Below, in pieces: positions 1 through 5,122 of a stretch of 5,122 nt of DNA. A model generated the notes under the pieces. The model was not told the DNA's origin and made no database searches. It worked only from the letters and a program-made list of their open reading frames with translations. Position 1 is the stretch's first letter. Each line of letters opens with the position of its first letter. The position numbers and the translations under genes were made by a program. Origin of the DNA: Bdellovibrionales bacterium (GTDB taxonomy: Bacteria; Bdellovibrionota; Bdellovibrionia; Bdellovibrionales; Bdellovibrionaceae); assembly GCA_027320785.1 (NCBI GenBank), contig DAHVKR010000131.1, positions 1-5,122 of the forward strand. The letters run 5' to 3'.

Positions 1-1170
1 AGGATTCGCTTGAAGCTGTTTCATACCTAAAGAAATACGACGGTTTTCTGTGTCGATTTCTAAAACTTGAACATCTACTTCCTGACCTTGTTGAACAAGT
101 TGGTTGGCGTGCTTCACACGTTTTGTCCAACTCATTTCAGATACGTGGATCAGACCTTCAACCCCTTCAGCAAGCTCAACAAAAGCACCGTATTCTGTAA
201 CAGAAACGATCTTGCCTTTTGTTTTGCTACCAATTGGGAATTTTTCTTTGATTTCTTCCCAAGGATCAGGCTGAAGCTGCTTCATGCCCAAGGAAACACG
301 TTCTTTTTCTTGGTCATATTTTAAGATTTTAACTTGGATTTCATCACCCACATTGAGGATTTCTGAAGGATGCTTAATGCGTCCCCAGCTCATGTCTGTA
401 ATGTGAAGAAGACCATCCATTCCACCTAAATCAATGAAAGCTCCGTAGTCTGTGATGTTTTTCACAAGACCTGTCACAATAGATCCTTCTTTCATTTGAT
501 CTAAAGTTTGAGTTTTCATGCTCTCGCGCTCTTCCTCAAGAAGGGCACGACGGCTGAGAACGATGTTTCCACGTTTTTTGTTAAACTTAATAACTTTAAA
601 CTTATATTTTTTACCGATGTAGACGTCCATATTGCGAACAGGACGAAGATCAATTTGTGATCCTGGCAAGAATGCCTTCACACCAATATCTACGCTTAAA
701 CCGCCTTTAACCTTCGCGACAACAACACCCTCGATCACTTCTTCGTTTTCTGCCGCTTTGGAAATATCAGCCCAAGCTCTGAGCATGTCAGCTTTATCTT
801 TCGATAAACCAATCATACCATTTTCATTTTCAATACGATCAATCAAGACCTCAACTTGGTCACCAGGCTTAACTTGTCGAGCACCGTCTACAATGCGGAA
901 CTCATTGATGTCGATCAAGCCTTCAGATTTATAGTTGATATCAACAAGAACATAGTCTGATTGTACTTCGACAACCATTCCTGTTACGACATCACCCACT
1001 CTAAAGTTTTGATCTTTGAGAGTTTGATCAAAAAGTTGACCAAAATCTTCTTTTGATTTTTCGTTCATGAGTCCTGGATTATTTGGAATTTTTGAATCTT
1101 CCGCATCTAAGAACGCAAGAACTTTGGCTTTTTCAGCCTGCGATTTGTTGAGAGTTTTACCCATAGTCAA
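1..1170 (-). CDS. rpsA: 30S ribosomal protein S1 (3'-truncated by window edge)
   Basis: Ribosomal protein S1 binds mRNA on the 30S subunit and helps load and unfold messages. The reading frame is open from the start to window base 1, giving 390 residues, so the C-terminal part is missing; proteobacterial S1 is usually about 550-600 residues with six S1 domains. Four S1 (OB-fold) domains are visible at about residues 56-124, 143-207, 227-299 and 312-386. Domains 3 and 4 carry the classic DYGAFIDLGGMDGLLHIT and EYGAFVEL...GLIHVSEMSW motifs, each ending in SLGMKQLQ. Domains 1 and 2 are more divergent, as expected for the part that docks on the ribosome. An ideal Shine-Dalgarno AGGAGG (1179-1184) lies 8 nt from a TTG (1170-1168) and 14 nt from an in-frame ATG (1164-1162). 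I take the TTG on spacing, but the ATG is a real alternative. The gene has its own promoter and leader and is separated from cmk and the ABC-F gene by an opposite-strand gene. Confidence 0.97.
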   Translation of the reverse strand, partial: MTMGKTLNKSQAEKAKVLAFLDAEDSKIPNNPGLMNEKSKEDFGQLFDQTLKDQNFRVGDVVTGMVVEVQSDYVLVDINYKSEGLIDINEFRIVDGARQVKPGDQVEVLIDRIENENGMIGLSKDKADMLRAWADISKAAENEEVIEGVVVAKVKGGLSVDIGVKAFLPGSQIDLRPVRNMDVYIGKKYKFKVIKFNKKRGNIVLSRRALLEEERESMKTQTLDQMKEGSIVTGLVKNITDYGAFIDLGGMDGLLHITDMSWGRIKHPSEILNVGDEIQVKILKYDQEKERVSLGMKQLQPDPWEEIKEKFPIGSKTKGKIVSVTEYGAFVELAEGVEGLIHVSEMSWTKRVKHANQLVQQGQEVDVQVLEIDTENRRISLGMKQLQANP

Positions 1171-1273
1171 AATATATACCTCCTGAGAAAAGCAGTCCTC
1201 GTAGCTTGTTAATTAAGTGCTAAACCAAGGCTGGGATGTGAGACCTCAGTTGGGCCCGCTTTTCGTTATTAGT
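1171..1273 (-). promoter_or_regulatory. Predicted 5' leader of rpsA mRNA
   Basis: This is the stretch between the predicted transcription start and the rpsA start codon. It contains an AU-rich section around the TTAATTAA palindrome (about 1209-1216) and ends in the Shine-Dalgarno sequence and a UAUAUAUU spacer. I could not find a convincing stable stem that hides the Shine-Dalgarno site. S1 is known to repress its own translation in E. coli through its leader, so an unstructured, AU-rich leader is a plausible place for similar control here, but the sequence alone does not show it. Its extent depends on the predicted promoter being correct. Confidence 0.35.
1179..1184 (-). promoter_or_regulatory. 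Shine-Dalgarno site of rpsA
   Basis: Perfect AGGAGG on the minus strand, followed by an AU-rich spacer. It is 8 nt from TTG (1170) and 14 nt from ATG (1164), so it favours the TTG start by spacing. This is a strong site for an S1 gene; in E. coli, rpsA is known for lacking a good Shine-Dalgarno sequence. Confidence 0.8.
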
Positions 1274-1279
1274 CTGTCG

Positions 1280-1308
1280 GTTTTAAGGGGACTGGCTCGC
1301 CTCGTCAA
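1280..1308 (-). promoter_or_regulatory. Predicted sigma70-type promoter of rpsA
   Basis: On the minus strand, TTGACG (1308-1303, 5 of 6 to the -35 consensus) is followed after exactly 17 nt by TAAAAC (1285-1280, 4 of 6 to the -10 consensus). Transcription would begin near 1273, leaving a leader of about 100 nt before the rpsA start. The element is the best match in the intergenic region and points the right way. It is inferred from motifs only. Confidence 0.55.
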
Positions 1309-1311
1309 CAC

Positions 1312-1351
1312 AAAAAGGGGCTTATAGAACGGTAGGTCCTCAAAAGGCCCC
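1312..1351 (-). terminator. Probable intrinsic terminator upstream of the rpsA promoter
   Basis: Read on the minus strand, GGGGC-c-TT pairs with AAGCCCC (arms 1351-1344 and 1323-1317, one bulged base). An inner stem AGGAC/GTTCT (1340-1336 with 1330-1326, one G-U pair) closes a 5-nt loop. TTTTT (1316-1312) follows at once. It would stop transcripts that come leftward, antisense to the small secreted gene, just before the rpsA -35 element. The internal loop between the two stems weakens the case. Confidence 0.45.
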
Positions 1352-1392
1352 AGGTTTGAATTGGCTAGACCAGACTGTCTCATTCTGAGACC

Positions 1393-1421
1393 TTGCCTCC
1401 CCTCAAAGAGGCTCCTAGAGT
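1393..1421 (+). promoter_or_regulatory. Candidate promoter of the small secreted gene
   Basis: TTGCCT (1393-1398) and TAGAGT (1416-1421) are 17 nt apart, each matching 4 of 6 consensus bases. A start near 1428 would leave a very short leader of about 16 nt that still includes the Shine-Dalgarno site. The match is weak; an alternative sigma factor or a farther promoter is equally possible. Confidence 0.22.
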
Positions 1422-1431
1422 TGATATTAAA

Positions 1432-1437
1432 GGGAGG
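1432..1437 (+). promoter_or_regulatory. Shine-Dalgarno site of the small secreted gene
   Basis: GGGAGG followed by AA, 6 nt before the ATG at 1444. It selects that ATG over the TTG at 1393 in the same frame, which would put 17 hydrophilic residues before the signal peptide. Confidence 0.8.
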
Positions 1438-1443
1438 AATTCC

Positions 1444-1716
1444 ATGAAAAAAACATCTATTTTAGCAGCTTTGCTCTTATCTTTTAGTCTTACAGCCTTT
1501 GCCAAGGAACAAATGAATCCTGACGCCCAAGCCATTAACACCGCTTGCGCTCAAGAGGCCGCCACGGCGAATTGTGGGCAGGATAAAGTGGGAACGGGCC
1601 TATTAATCTGTATGCATGCCTACAAAAAAGAGCATAAAAAAGACTTCAAATTTTCTGAAGGCTGTCGAGCAGCCATGAAGAAGTGGAATCTAGATCGAAA
1701 ACATAAGCGCAAATAA
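1444..1716 (+). CDS. Small secreted Cys-rich protein, single GLG1-like repeat
   Basis: A 90-residue protein of unknown function. Residues 1-20 are a textbook Sec signal peptide: MKK, a hydrophobic core (ILAALLLSFSL) and an AFA cleavage motif, so the mature protein of about 70 residues should be periplasmic or secreted. There is no lipobox cysteine at the cleavage site. The mature part has four cysteines (35, 44, 56, 74) with the pattern C-x8-C-x11-C-x17-C, including GTGLLICM before a Lys-rich stretch and GCRAAMKK at the end. This resembles one copy of the Cys-rich repeat seen in Golgi GLG1 proteins (G-x-G-x-x-x-C-[LM]...C-x-x-[AL]) and in small bacterial exported proteins. The cysteines probably form two disulfides. 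The C-terminus is strongly basic (residues 79-90). The start is fixed by the Shine-Dalgarno sequence and the signal peptide. It stands alone on the plus strand, convergent with the ABC-F gene and divergent from rpsA. The family assignment is from pattern recognition only. Confidence 0.88.
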   Translation: MKKTSILAALLLSFSLTAFAKEQMNPDAQAINTACAQEAATANCGQDKVGTGLLICMHAYKKEHKKDFKFSEGCRAAMKKWNLDRKHKRK

Positions 1717-1722
1717 TTCCCT

Positions 1723-1760
1723 AAGCTCTAGGAGGAGTCCTCAAAACTCCTCCTAAGCTT
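1723..1760. terminator. Hairpin between convergent genes, likely bidirectional terminator
   Basis: TAGGAGGAGT (1729-1738) and ACTCCTCCTA (1746-1755) are perfect complements around a 7-nt loop. With a single bulged C (1728), the stem extends by AAGCT/AGCTT to 15 pairs. It begins 6 nt after the stop of the small secreted gene, and the TAG stop codon of the ABC-F gene (1755-1753) is inside the stem, so it could end transcripts from both sides. Neither side has a clean T-run (CTTTCGGCTTT on plus), so it is not a canonical intrinsic terminator. Confidence 0.6.
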
Positions 1761-3582
1761 TCGGCTTTACCTTCGCCTCTAATTCCTGCCATCGTAAATA
1801 AAGTTTTTCAATTTCGGATTCAAGCTCAGCCAGAGTTTGAGTGATATTTGTAAGTCGAGAGGAATCTGATGCAACTTCCGAAGATTCCATTTCTTTCTGC
1901 AAAGCCGTCAGCTGCGATTCTTTTTCAAGAATAATTCCTTCTATTGTTTCATATTCTCTTTGTTCTTTGAAGCTGAGCTTTGCCTTAGGTGATGAGGAGG
2001 CTCCAGATGTTGTTTTTTTCTGGTTATTGGATAGTGATTCAGTTGAGATTCCCTTTTTCCAATCCTGCCACTGAAGAAAAGAGGCAAATCGAATCAATTC
2101 ATGGGAACCAGTAGCTTCTTCTGGAAAATAGAGAAGCTCATCACAAACCTCATCCATAAAAGCACGATCATGAGTCACCAAAATGACAGCGCCCTCATAA
2201 TCCTGTAAGCTTTGTTTTAAAGTCTCTAAAGTTTCGAAATCTAAGTCATTGGTCGGCTCATCCAAAATAAGCAGTTGAGTTTTCTGGGTCATCAACAATG
2301 CTAATAACAGACGATTCTGCTCGCCCCCCGAAAGCTCTTTCACCTTCAACTCATGCTGATCGCGACGAAATCGGAATCGATCCAAATAACTTCTTCCAAA
2401 AACAGGAGAGCCATGAACAAAAACATAATCCCCATCGGGACAAATATGTTGCAAAAGCGTCTTATTGGGATCCAAAAGAGCTCTTTGTTGTTCAAAATAA
2501 GACGCCGTTAAATCCTCGTAGCGCTTGATCTTTCCATGACGGATCAAGTGCTCCTGATCTTTTTCATCCAAGAGGGCCTTTATCAGTGTACTTTTGCCAC
2601 AACCATTGCGCCCCAAAAGCCCCATACGCGTTTGTCCGCTGATCACCAGGTTGAGGTTTTCAAAGAACACACGTTCTCCTCGAACCAGACTTAATTTTTC
2701 AATCTCGAGTAACTTCTTCGGCATATGATCTTGGCTTTTTAGGTCCAACCGAATTTTCTTCTGACGGTTCAGCTCATTTAGAAGATCCACTTCCTCTGCC
2801 AAAGCGTGGGTGGCTTCTTTACGAGCATTTTGTTTGGTTTGACGAGCCTGAGCCCCTCGGCGGAGCCACGCCATTTCCCACCTTAAATTATTTTCTAACT
2901 TTTGCTGAGTCAGATTTTGAACTCGAAAAACTTCGCGGGACTGCTCGAGATACTCAGCATAACCCCCTCTGACTCGGATATAACCATCTTTGTAACGTGC
3001 ATCTAGATCCATGACCTCTTGAACTGTATTCTGCAAAAAAAGGCGGTCATGGGAAATAATGAGAAACGTCAAATCTCGCTTGGAACTTAAAAACTCTTCA
3101 AAAAGCATAATGCTTTCGACATCCAAATGATTTGTGGGTTCATCCATCAAAAGTACATCTGGCTTTTGCAGGAAAGCCCGAATGATTTGGATTTTTTTCT
3201 GCTCACCACCTGAAAATTCGGCATAATTTTGCTCGAAATCTGTAATAGGAACCTCAAACTTTGAGAAAAGTTCCCAAGCCATGACTTCTTGATCCATTTC
3301 AAGCTCTTCTCGTCCGACAAGAAACTCGCGAACGGTTTGACCCGAAGAAAAAGTAGGATTTTGAGGCACATAGGAAACGCGAATCGATTGAGACCAAGTT
3401 ATTTTTCCAGACTGAAGATGATCCAAACTAGCTAGGCACTTCATCAAAGAAGATTTTCCCGAGCCATTGGGACCCACAAGACCCACACGGTCACCGCTCT
3501 GTAAACCAAATGTCAGGTTTTGAAATAAAACCCGAGCTCCAATACTTTTTTGAGCTTGATGAACACTGAGAATAACACCCAT
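1753..3582 (-). CDS. uup: ABC-F family ATPase, Uup type
   Basis: A 609-residue cytosolic, soluble ABC-F protein with two ATPase domains and no membrane segments. Domain 1: Walker A GPNGSGKS (37-44), signature FSGGEQKK (123-130), Walker B LLMDEPTNHLD (144-154) and switch His178. Domain 2: Walker A GRNGCGKS (324-331), signature LSGGEQNR (417-424), Walker B LLILDEPTNDLD (437-448) and switch His471. All catalytic residues, including both glutamates (148, 442), are present. The interdomain linker (about 205-285) has the W-x-R-x-G-x-x-A-R-x-T-K pattern typical of Uup. A low-complexity Ser/Lys tether (about 515-535) leads to KLSFKEQREYE and a C-terminal coiled coil (about 537-605), the hallmark of Uup rather than EttA or YheS. 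Uup relatives bind ribosomes and branched DNA and affect ribosome assembly and precise transposon excision. ATG follows the cmk stop codon directly (TAAATG) with no clear Shine-Dalgarno site, implying translational coupling. The region between Walker A and the signature of domain 1 is short for Uup. An antibiotic-resistance ABC-F is less likely, given the C-terminal domain. Confidence 0.93.
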   Translation of the reverse strand: MGVILSVHQAQKSIGARVLFQNLTFGLQSGDRVGLVGPNGSGKSSLMKCLASLDHLQSGKITWSQSIRVSYVPQNPTFSSGQTVREFLVGREELEMDQEVMAWELFSKFEVPITDFEQNYAEFSGGEQKKIQIIRAFLQKPDVLLMDEPTNHLDVESIMLFEEFLSSKRDLTFLIISHDRLFLQNTVQEVMDLDARYKDGYIRVRGGYAEYLEQSREVFRVQNLTQQKLENNLRWEMAWLRRGAQARQTKQNARKEATHALAEEVDLLNELNRQKKIRLDLKSQDHMPKKLLEIEKLSLVRGERVFFENLNLVISGQTRMGLLGRNGCGKSTLIKALLDEKDQEHLIRHGKIKRYEDLTASYFEQQRALLDPNKTLLQHICPDGDYVFVHGSPVFGRSYLDRFRFRRDQHELKVKELSGGEQNRLLLALLMTQKTQLLILDEPTNDLDFETLETLKQSLQDYEGAVILVTHDRAFMDEVCDELLYFPEEATGSHELIRFASFLQWQDWKKGISTESLSNNQKKTTSGASSSPKAKLSFKEQREYETIEGIILEKESQLTALQKEMESSEVASDSSRLTNITQTLAELESEIEKLYLRWQELEAKVKPKA

Positions 3583-4257
3583 TTAAACTGGAATTTTCTC
3601 TCGAACAAAGTGTTCAACTTTTTGAATCACGTCCGGAAGTGACAAATGAGTGGTATCCAAAACGTAAGCGCTTTCTGGAACCTGTAAGGGCGCTACTTTC
3701 CGAGTAGAATCTTGCTTATCACGTGTTTTTTGCGCAGCCAAAATACTTTCCTGAGCCTGTCCCTCTTCTGCAGCCCGACGAGCGGCCCGATGAGATTGAT
3801 CAGCTGTTAAATAAATCTTAGCTTGAGCTTGAGGGAAGACAATCGTTCCACAGTCACGCCCCTCGGCCACAAGGCCCGCGTGTCCTAAAGAACAAGCCCG
3901 TTGTCCTTCTAAAAGAGCTTTTCGAACATCTGGGTAGTGACTGATTTTTGAAGCATAATTTCCCACATCTTCTCGAGAAATGAGATCTGAAACATCTTGT
4001 CTCTGAAAGAGTACTTTTGTTTTAGAGTCCGACATCTCCACAGACCACTCTGACGAGCGACTCAATTCGACAAGCTGAGGAACATCATCAAAAGCAATCT
4101 TTTTTTGAAGCGCCACATAGGCAAGCCCTCTATAAAAGGCTCCTGTCGAAACCCATTGCCAACCTAAACGCTTGGCTAACTCTCGACTGACTGTTGATTT
4201 TCCGGACGCCGCCGGTCCATCTATTGTGACGACCCAACCCATATCAATTTCCATCAT
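3583..4257 (-). CDS. cmk: Cytidylate kinase
   Basis: Transfers a phosphate from ATP to CMP or dCMP in the cytosol, feeding CDP/dCDP into RNA, DNA and phospholipid synthesis. The 224-residue length fits bacterial Cmk. Visible motifs: P-loop GPAASGKST (14-22), the nucleotide-monophosphate-binding STGAFYRG (37-44), AEGRDCGTIVFPQA (131-144), which is the family's GRDxGTVVFPDA block, the lid region with R157, R160 and R161, the QDSTRKVAPL motif (182-191) and the closing VLDTT (199-203). No key residue is missing. Translation could start at the ATG at 4257 or, matching the usual N-terminus better, at the ATG of residue 6 (4242-4240, MGWVVTIDG); no strong Shine-Dalgarno site decides. The first ATG is one base after the hisC stop codon, and the cmk stop touches the ABC-F start, so cmk sits in the middle of a coupled three-gene unit. 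In many proteobacteria cmk directly precedes rpsA. Confidence 0.97.
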   Translation of the reverse strand: MMEIDMGWVVTIDGPAASGKSTVSRELAKRLGWQWVSTGAFYRGLAYVALQKKIAFDDVPQLVELSRSSEWSVEMSDSKTKVLFQRQDVSDLISREDVGNYASKISHYPDVRKALLEGQRACSLGHAGLVAEGRDCGTIVFPQAQAKIYLTADQSHRAARRAAEEGQAQESILAAQKTRDKQDSTRKVAPLQVPESAYVLDTTHLSLPDVIQKVEHFVREKIPV

Positions 4258-4258
4258 A

Positions 4259-5122
4259 CTATTTTTTTAACTTTTCAATTCCTGGAAGCACTTGCTCCAA
4301 GGCTTCCATCGCCGTTTCATTTTCTTCGGGCAATCCGACACTTATACGTAACTGTGTCATTAAACCGTAGTTCTTGACCGGTCTTAAAATAACACCTTTT
4401 CGCAGAAGAGCCTCATAGACTTGGCTTGAATCTCTTTCCGTATCGAAAAGAACAAAGTTCCCCTCAGATTTTAAAAACGACAGTCCCAATTGTTGAAGTT
4501 TCTTGTAGAAGTAATCAAGCCCTTTCCATGTGATCTCTTGGGTTTTTTTCATGAACTCATCATCTTGCAGAGCAGCAACAACTGCTACTTGCGCCATTTC
4601 ATTGACATTAAAAGGCTTTCGAACACGATTTAGAATTTCCACCGTGTCAGCAGGACCTATTAGAGCTCCAACGCGGAAGCCCGCCAATCCATAGGCCTTT
4701 GAAAAAGTCCTCAAAACCACTACGTTCTTGTATTTCTGGTAAAGTGACATCGCGGAGATGTAATCAGTGGCTCTCACAAACTCATTATAAGCTTCATCAA
4801 AAACAACCAAAACTTCTTCATCCTGAAGCGCCTCCAACAGATCTGACACAAATTTTCCATTGAGATATTGACCCGTCGGATTGTTAGGATTGGGAATGAA
4901 AATAAGACGAACGCTGGATTTATTTTCCTGATAAGTCGAGACAATTTCTTCTGGCTTTGCCACTATCAAACGAGCTCGATTGGAGTGAGCACTCACTTGA
5001 TAGGCTGCAAATGCATGAGGAATGGTCATCACCGCTTGCACAGGCTCACAGTAAATACGACAAAGAAGATCAATCAGCTCGTCTGAACCATTTCCAAAAC
5101 TCACTTGCTGACGAGGAATTCC
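4259..5122 (-). CDS. hisC: Histidinol-phosphate / aromatic aminotransferase (5'-truncated by window edge)
   Basis: A fold-type I PLP aminotransferase. HisC converts imidazole-acetol phosphate to histidinol phosphate with glutamate, and many relatives also make phenylalanine or tyrosine. The C-terminal 287 residues are present; the frame runs off base 5122, so roughly 70-80 N-terminal residues are outside, judged from a usual length near 360. The GTG at 5104 is internal, because the frame upstream (GIPRQQ) continues the family pattern. Counting from the first visible residue: GNGSDE (10-15), NPNNPTG (78-84, Asn81 contacting PLP), DEAY (109-112), FSKAYGLAGFRVG (140-152, with Lys142 as the PLP Schiff-base lysine) and RPVKNYG...LRIS (247-261, Arg259 as the expected substrate-carboxylate arginine). 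HAFAAYQV in place of the common PSFSMY block resembles HisC2-type enzymes linked to aromatic amino-acid genes. It sits one base upstream of cmk in the same orientation, an aro-type rather than his-operon context. Its exact substrate cannot be told from sequence. Confidence 0.93.
   Translation of the reverse strand, partial: GIPRQQVSFGNGSDELIDLLCRIYCEPVQAVMTIPHAFAAYQVSAHSNRARLIVAKPEEIVSTYQENKSSVRLIFIPNPNNPTGQYLNGKFVSDLLEALQDEEVLVVFDEAYNEFVRATDYISAMSLYQKYKNVVVLRTFSKAYGLAGFRVGALIGPADTVEILNRVRKPFNVNEMAQVAVVAALQDDEFMKKTQEITWKGLDYFYKKLQQLGLSFLKSEGNFVLFDTERDSSQVYEALLRKGVILRPVKNYGLMTQLRISVGLPEENETAMEALEQVLPGIEKLKK

Noticed and set aside
1..300. Near-repeat of about 40 bp at position 1 and again at 262 (period 261 bp)
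   Set aside because: It encodes the equivalent ends of S1 domains 3 and 4 (SLGMKQLQ), so it is a protein domain repeat and not a mobile or regulatory DNA repeat.
632..934. A 100-codon open frame on the plus strand opposite rpsA
   Set aside because: It is the antisense of well-conserved S1 domains 1-2, has no Shine-Dalgarno site and encodes no recognisable domain. Shorter plus-strand frames at 67-324, 1841-2074, 2298-2528 and 4868-5086, and the minus-strand frame at 3147-3371, are likewise shadows of rpsA, uup and hisC.
1377..1391. Inverted repeat GTCTCA-TTC-TGAGAC upstream of the small gene, with a further TGAGACCT copy at 1239
   Set aside because: It could be an operator, but a 6-bp perfect inverted repeat with a short spacer is expected about once by chance in a region of this size, and nothing else supports regulator binding.
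1393..1443. A longer form of the small secreted protein starting at TTG 1393
   Set aside because: It would add 17 hydrophilic residues before the signal peptide, and the strong Shine-Dalgarno site at 1432 belongs to the ATG at 1444.
1336..1746. The 10-mer GTCCTCAAAA at 1336 and 1737, both inside hairpin loops beside the small gene
   Set aside because: The same 10-mer also occurs at 4707 inside hisC. By my rough estimate several repeated 10-mers are expected by chance in 5 kb, so there is no good reason to call it a flanking repeat.
1753..3582. Antibiotic-resistance ABC-F or an ABC transporter ATPase subunit
   Set aside because: The Uup-type linker and C-terminal coiled-coil domain are present, and no membrane partner gene is nearby.

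Overview
The window looks like an ordinary chromosomal housekeeping stretch from a Gram-negative bacterium. The gene order hisC - cmk - (ABC-F) - rpsA is a proteobacterial-type arrangement. AT-leaning codon use and a small Sec-exported Cys-rich protein would suit a member of the old delta group or Bdellovibrionota, but that placement is an impression and not something the sequence proves.

Layout. On the minus strand, reading from right to left, come a 5'-truncated histidinol-phosphate/aromatic aminotransferase (hisC, 5122-4259), cytidylate kinase (cmk, 4257-3583) and a Uup-type ABC-F ATPase (3582-1753). These three are packed with a 1-nt and a 0-nt gap, so they almost certainly form one translationally coupled transcript. 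A perfect-armed hairpin (1723-1760) closes this operon and also the oppositely oriented small gene at 1444-1716. That gene encodes a 90-residue exported protein with four cysteines spaced like a single GLG1-type Cys-rich repeat. Between it and the left-hand gene lies a 273-nt divergent intergenic region. It holds a probable minus-strand terminator, a good sigma70-like promoter and a leader of about 100 nt. The left 1.17 kb is the N-terminal two thirds of ribosomal protein S1 (rpsA) on the minus strand; its 3' end is outside the window.

How the genes fit together. HisC serves histidine and/or aromatic amino-acid synthesis. Cmk supplies CDP/dCDP. Uup is a ribosome-associated ABC-F ATPase. S1 is the ribosomal mRNA-binding protein. 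In many proteobacteria hisC2, tyrA, aroA, cmk and rpsA lie in one block. Here there is no aroA/tyrA between hisC and cmk, an ABC-F gene follows cmk, and rpsA is cut off from the block by an opposite-strand gene and given its own promoter.

I see no CRISPR array, tRNA, rRNA, insertion sequence, phage gene or defence system, and nothing that I would call a new biological system. The most unusual item is the small secreted Cys-rich protein lodged between cmk-uup and rpsA.
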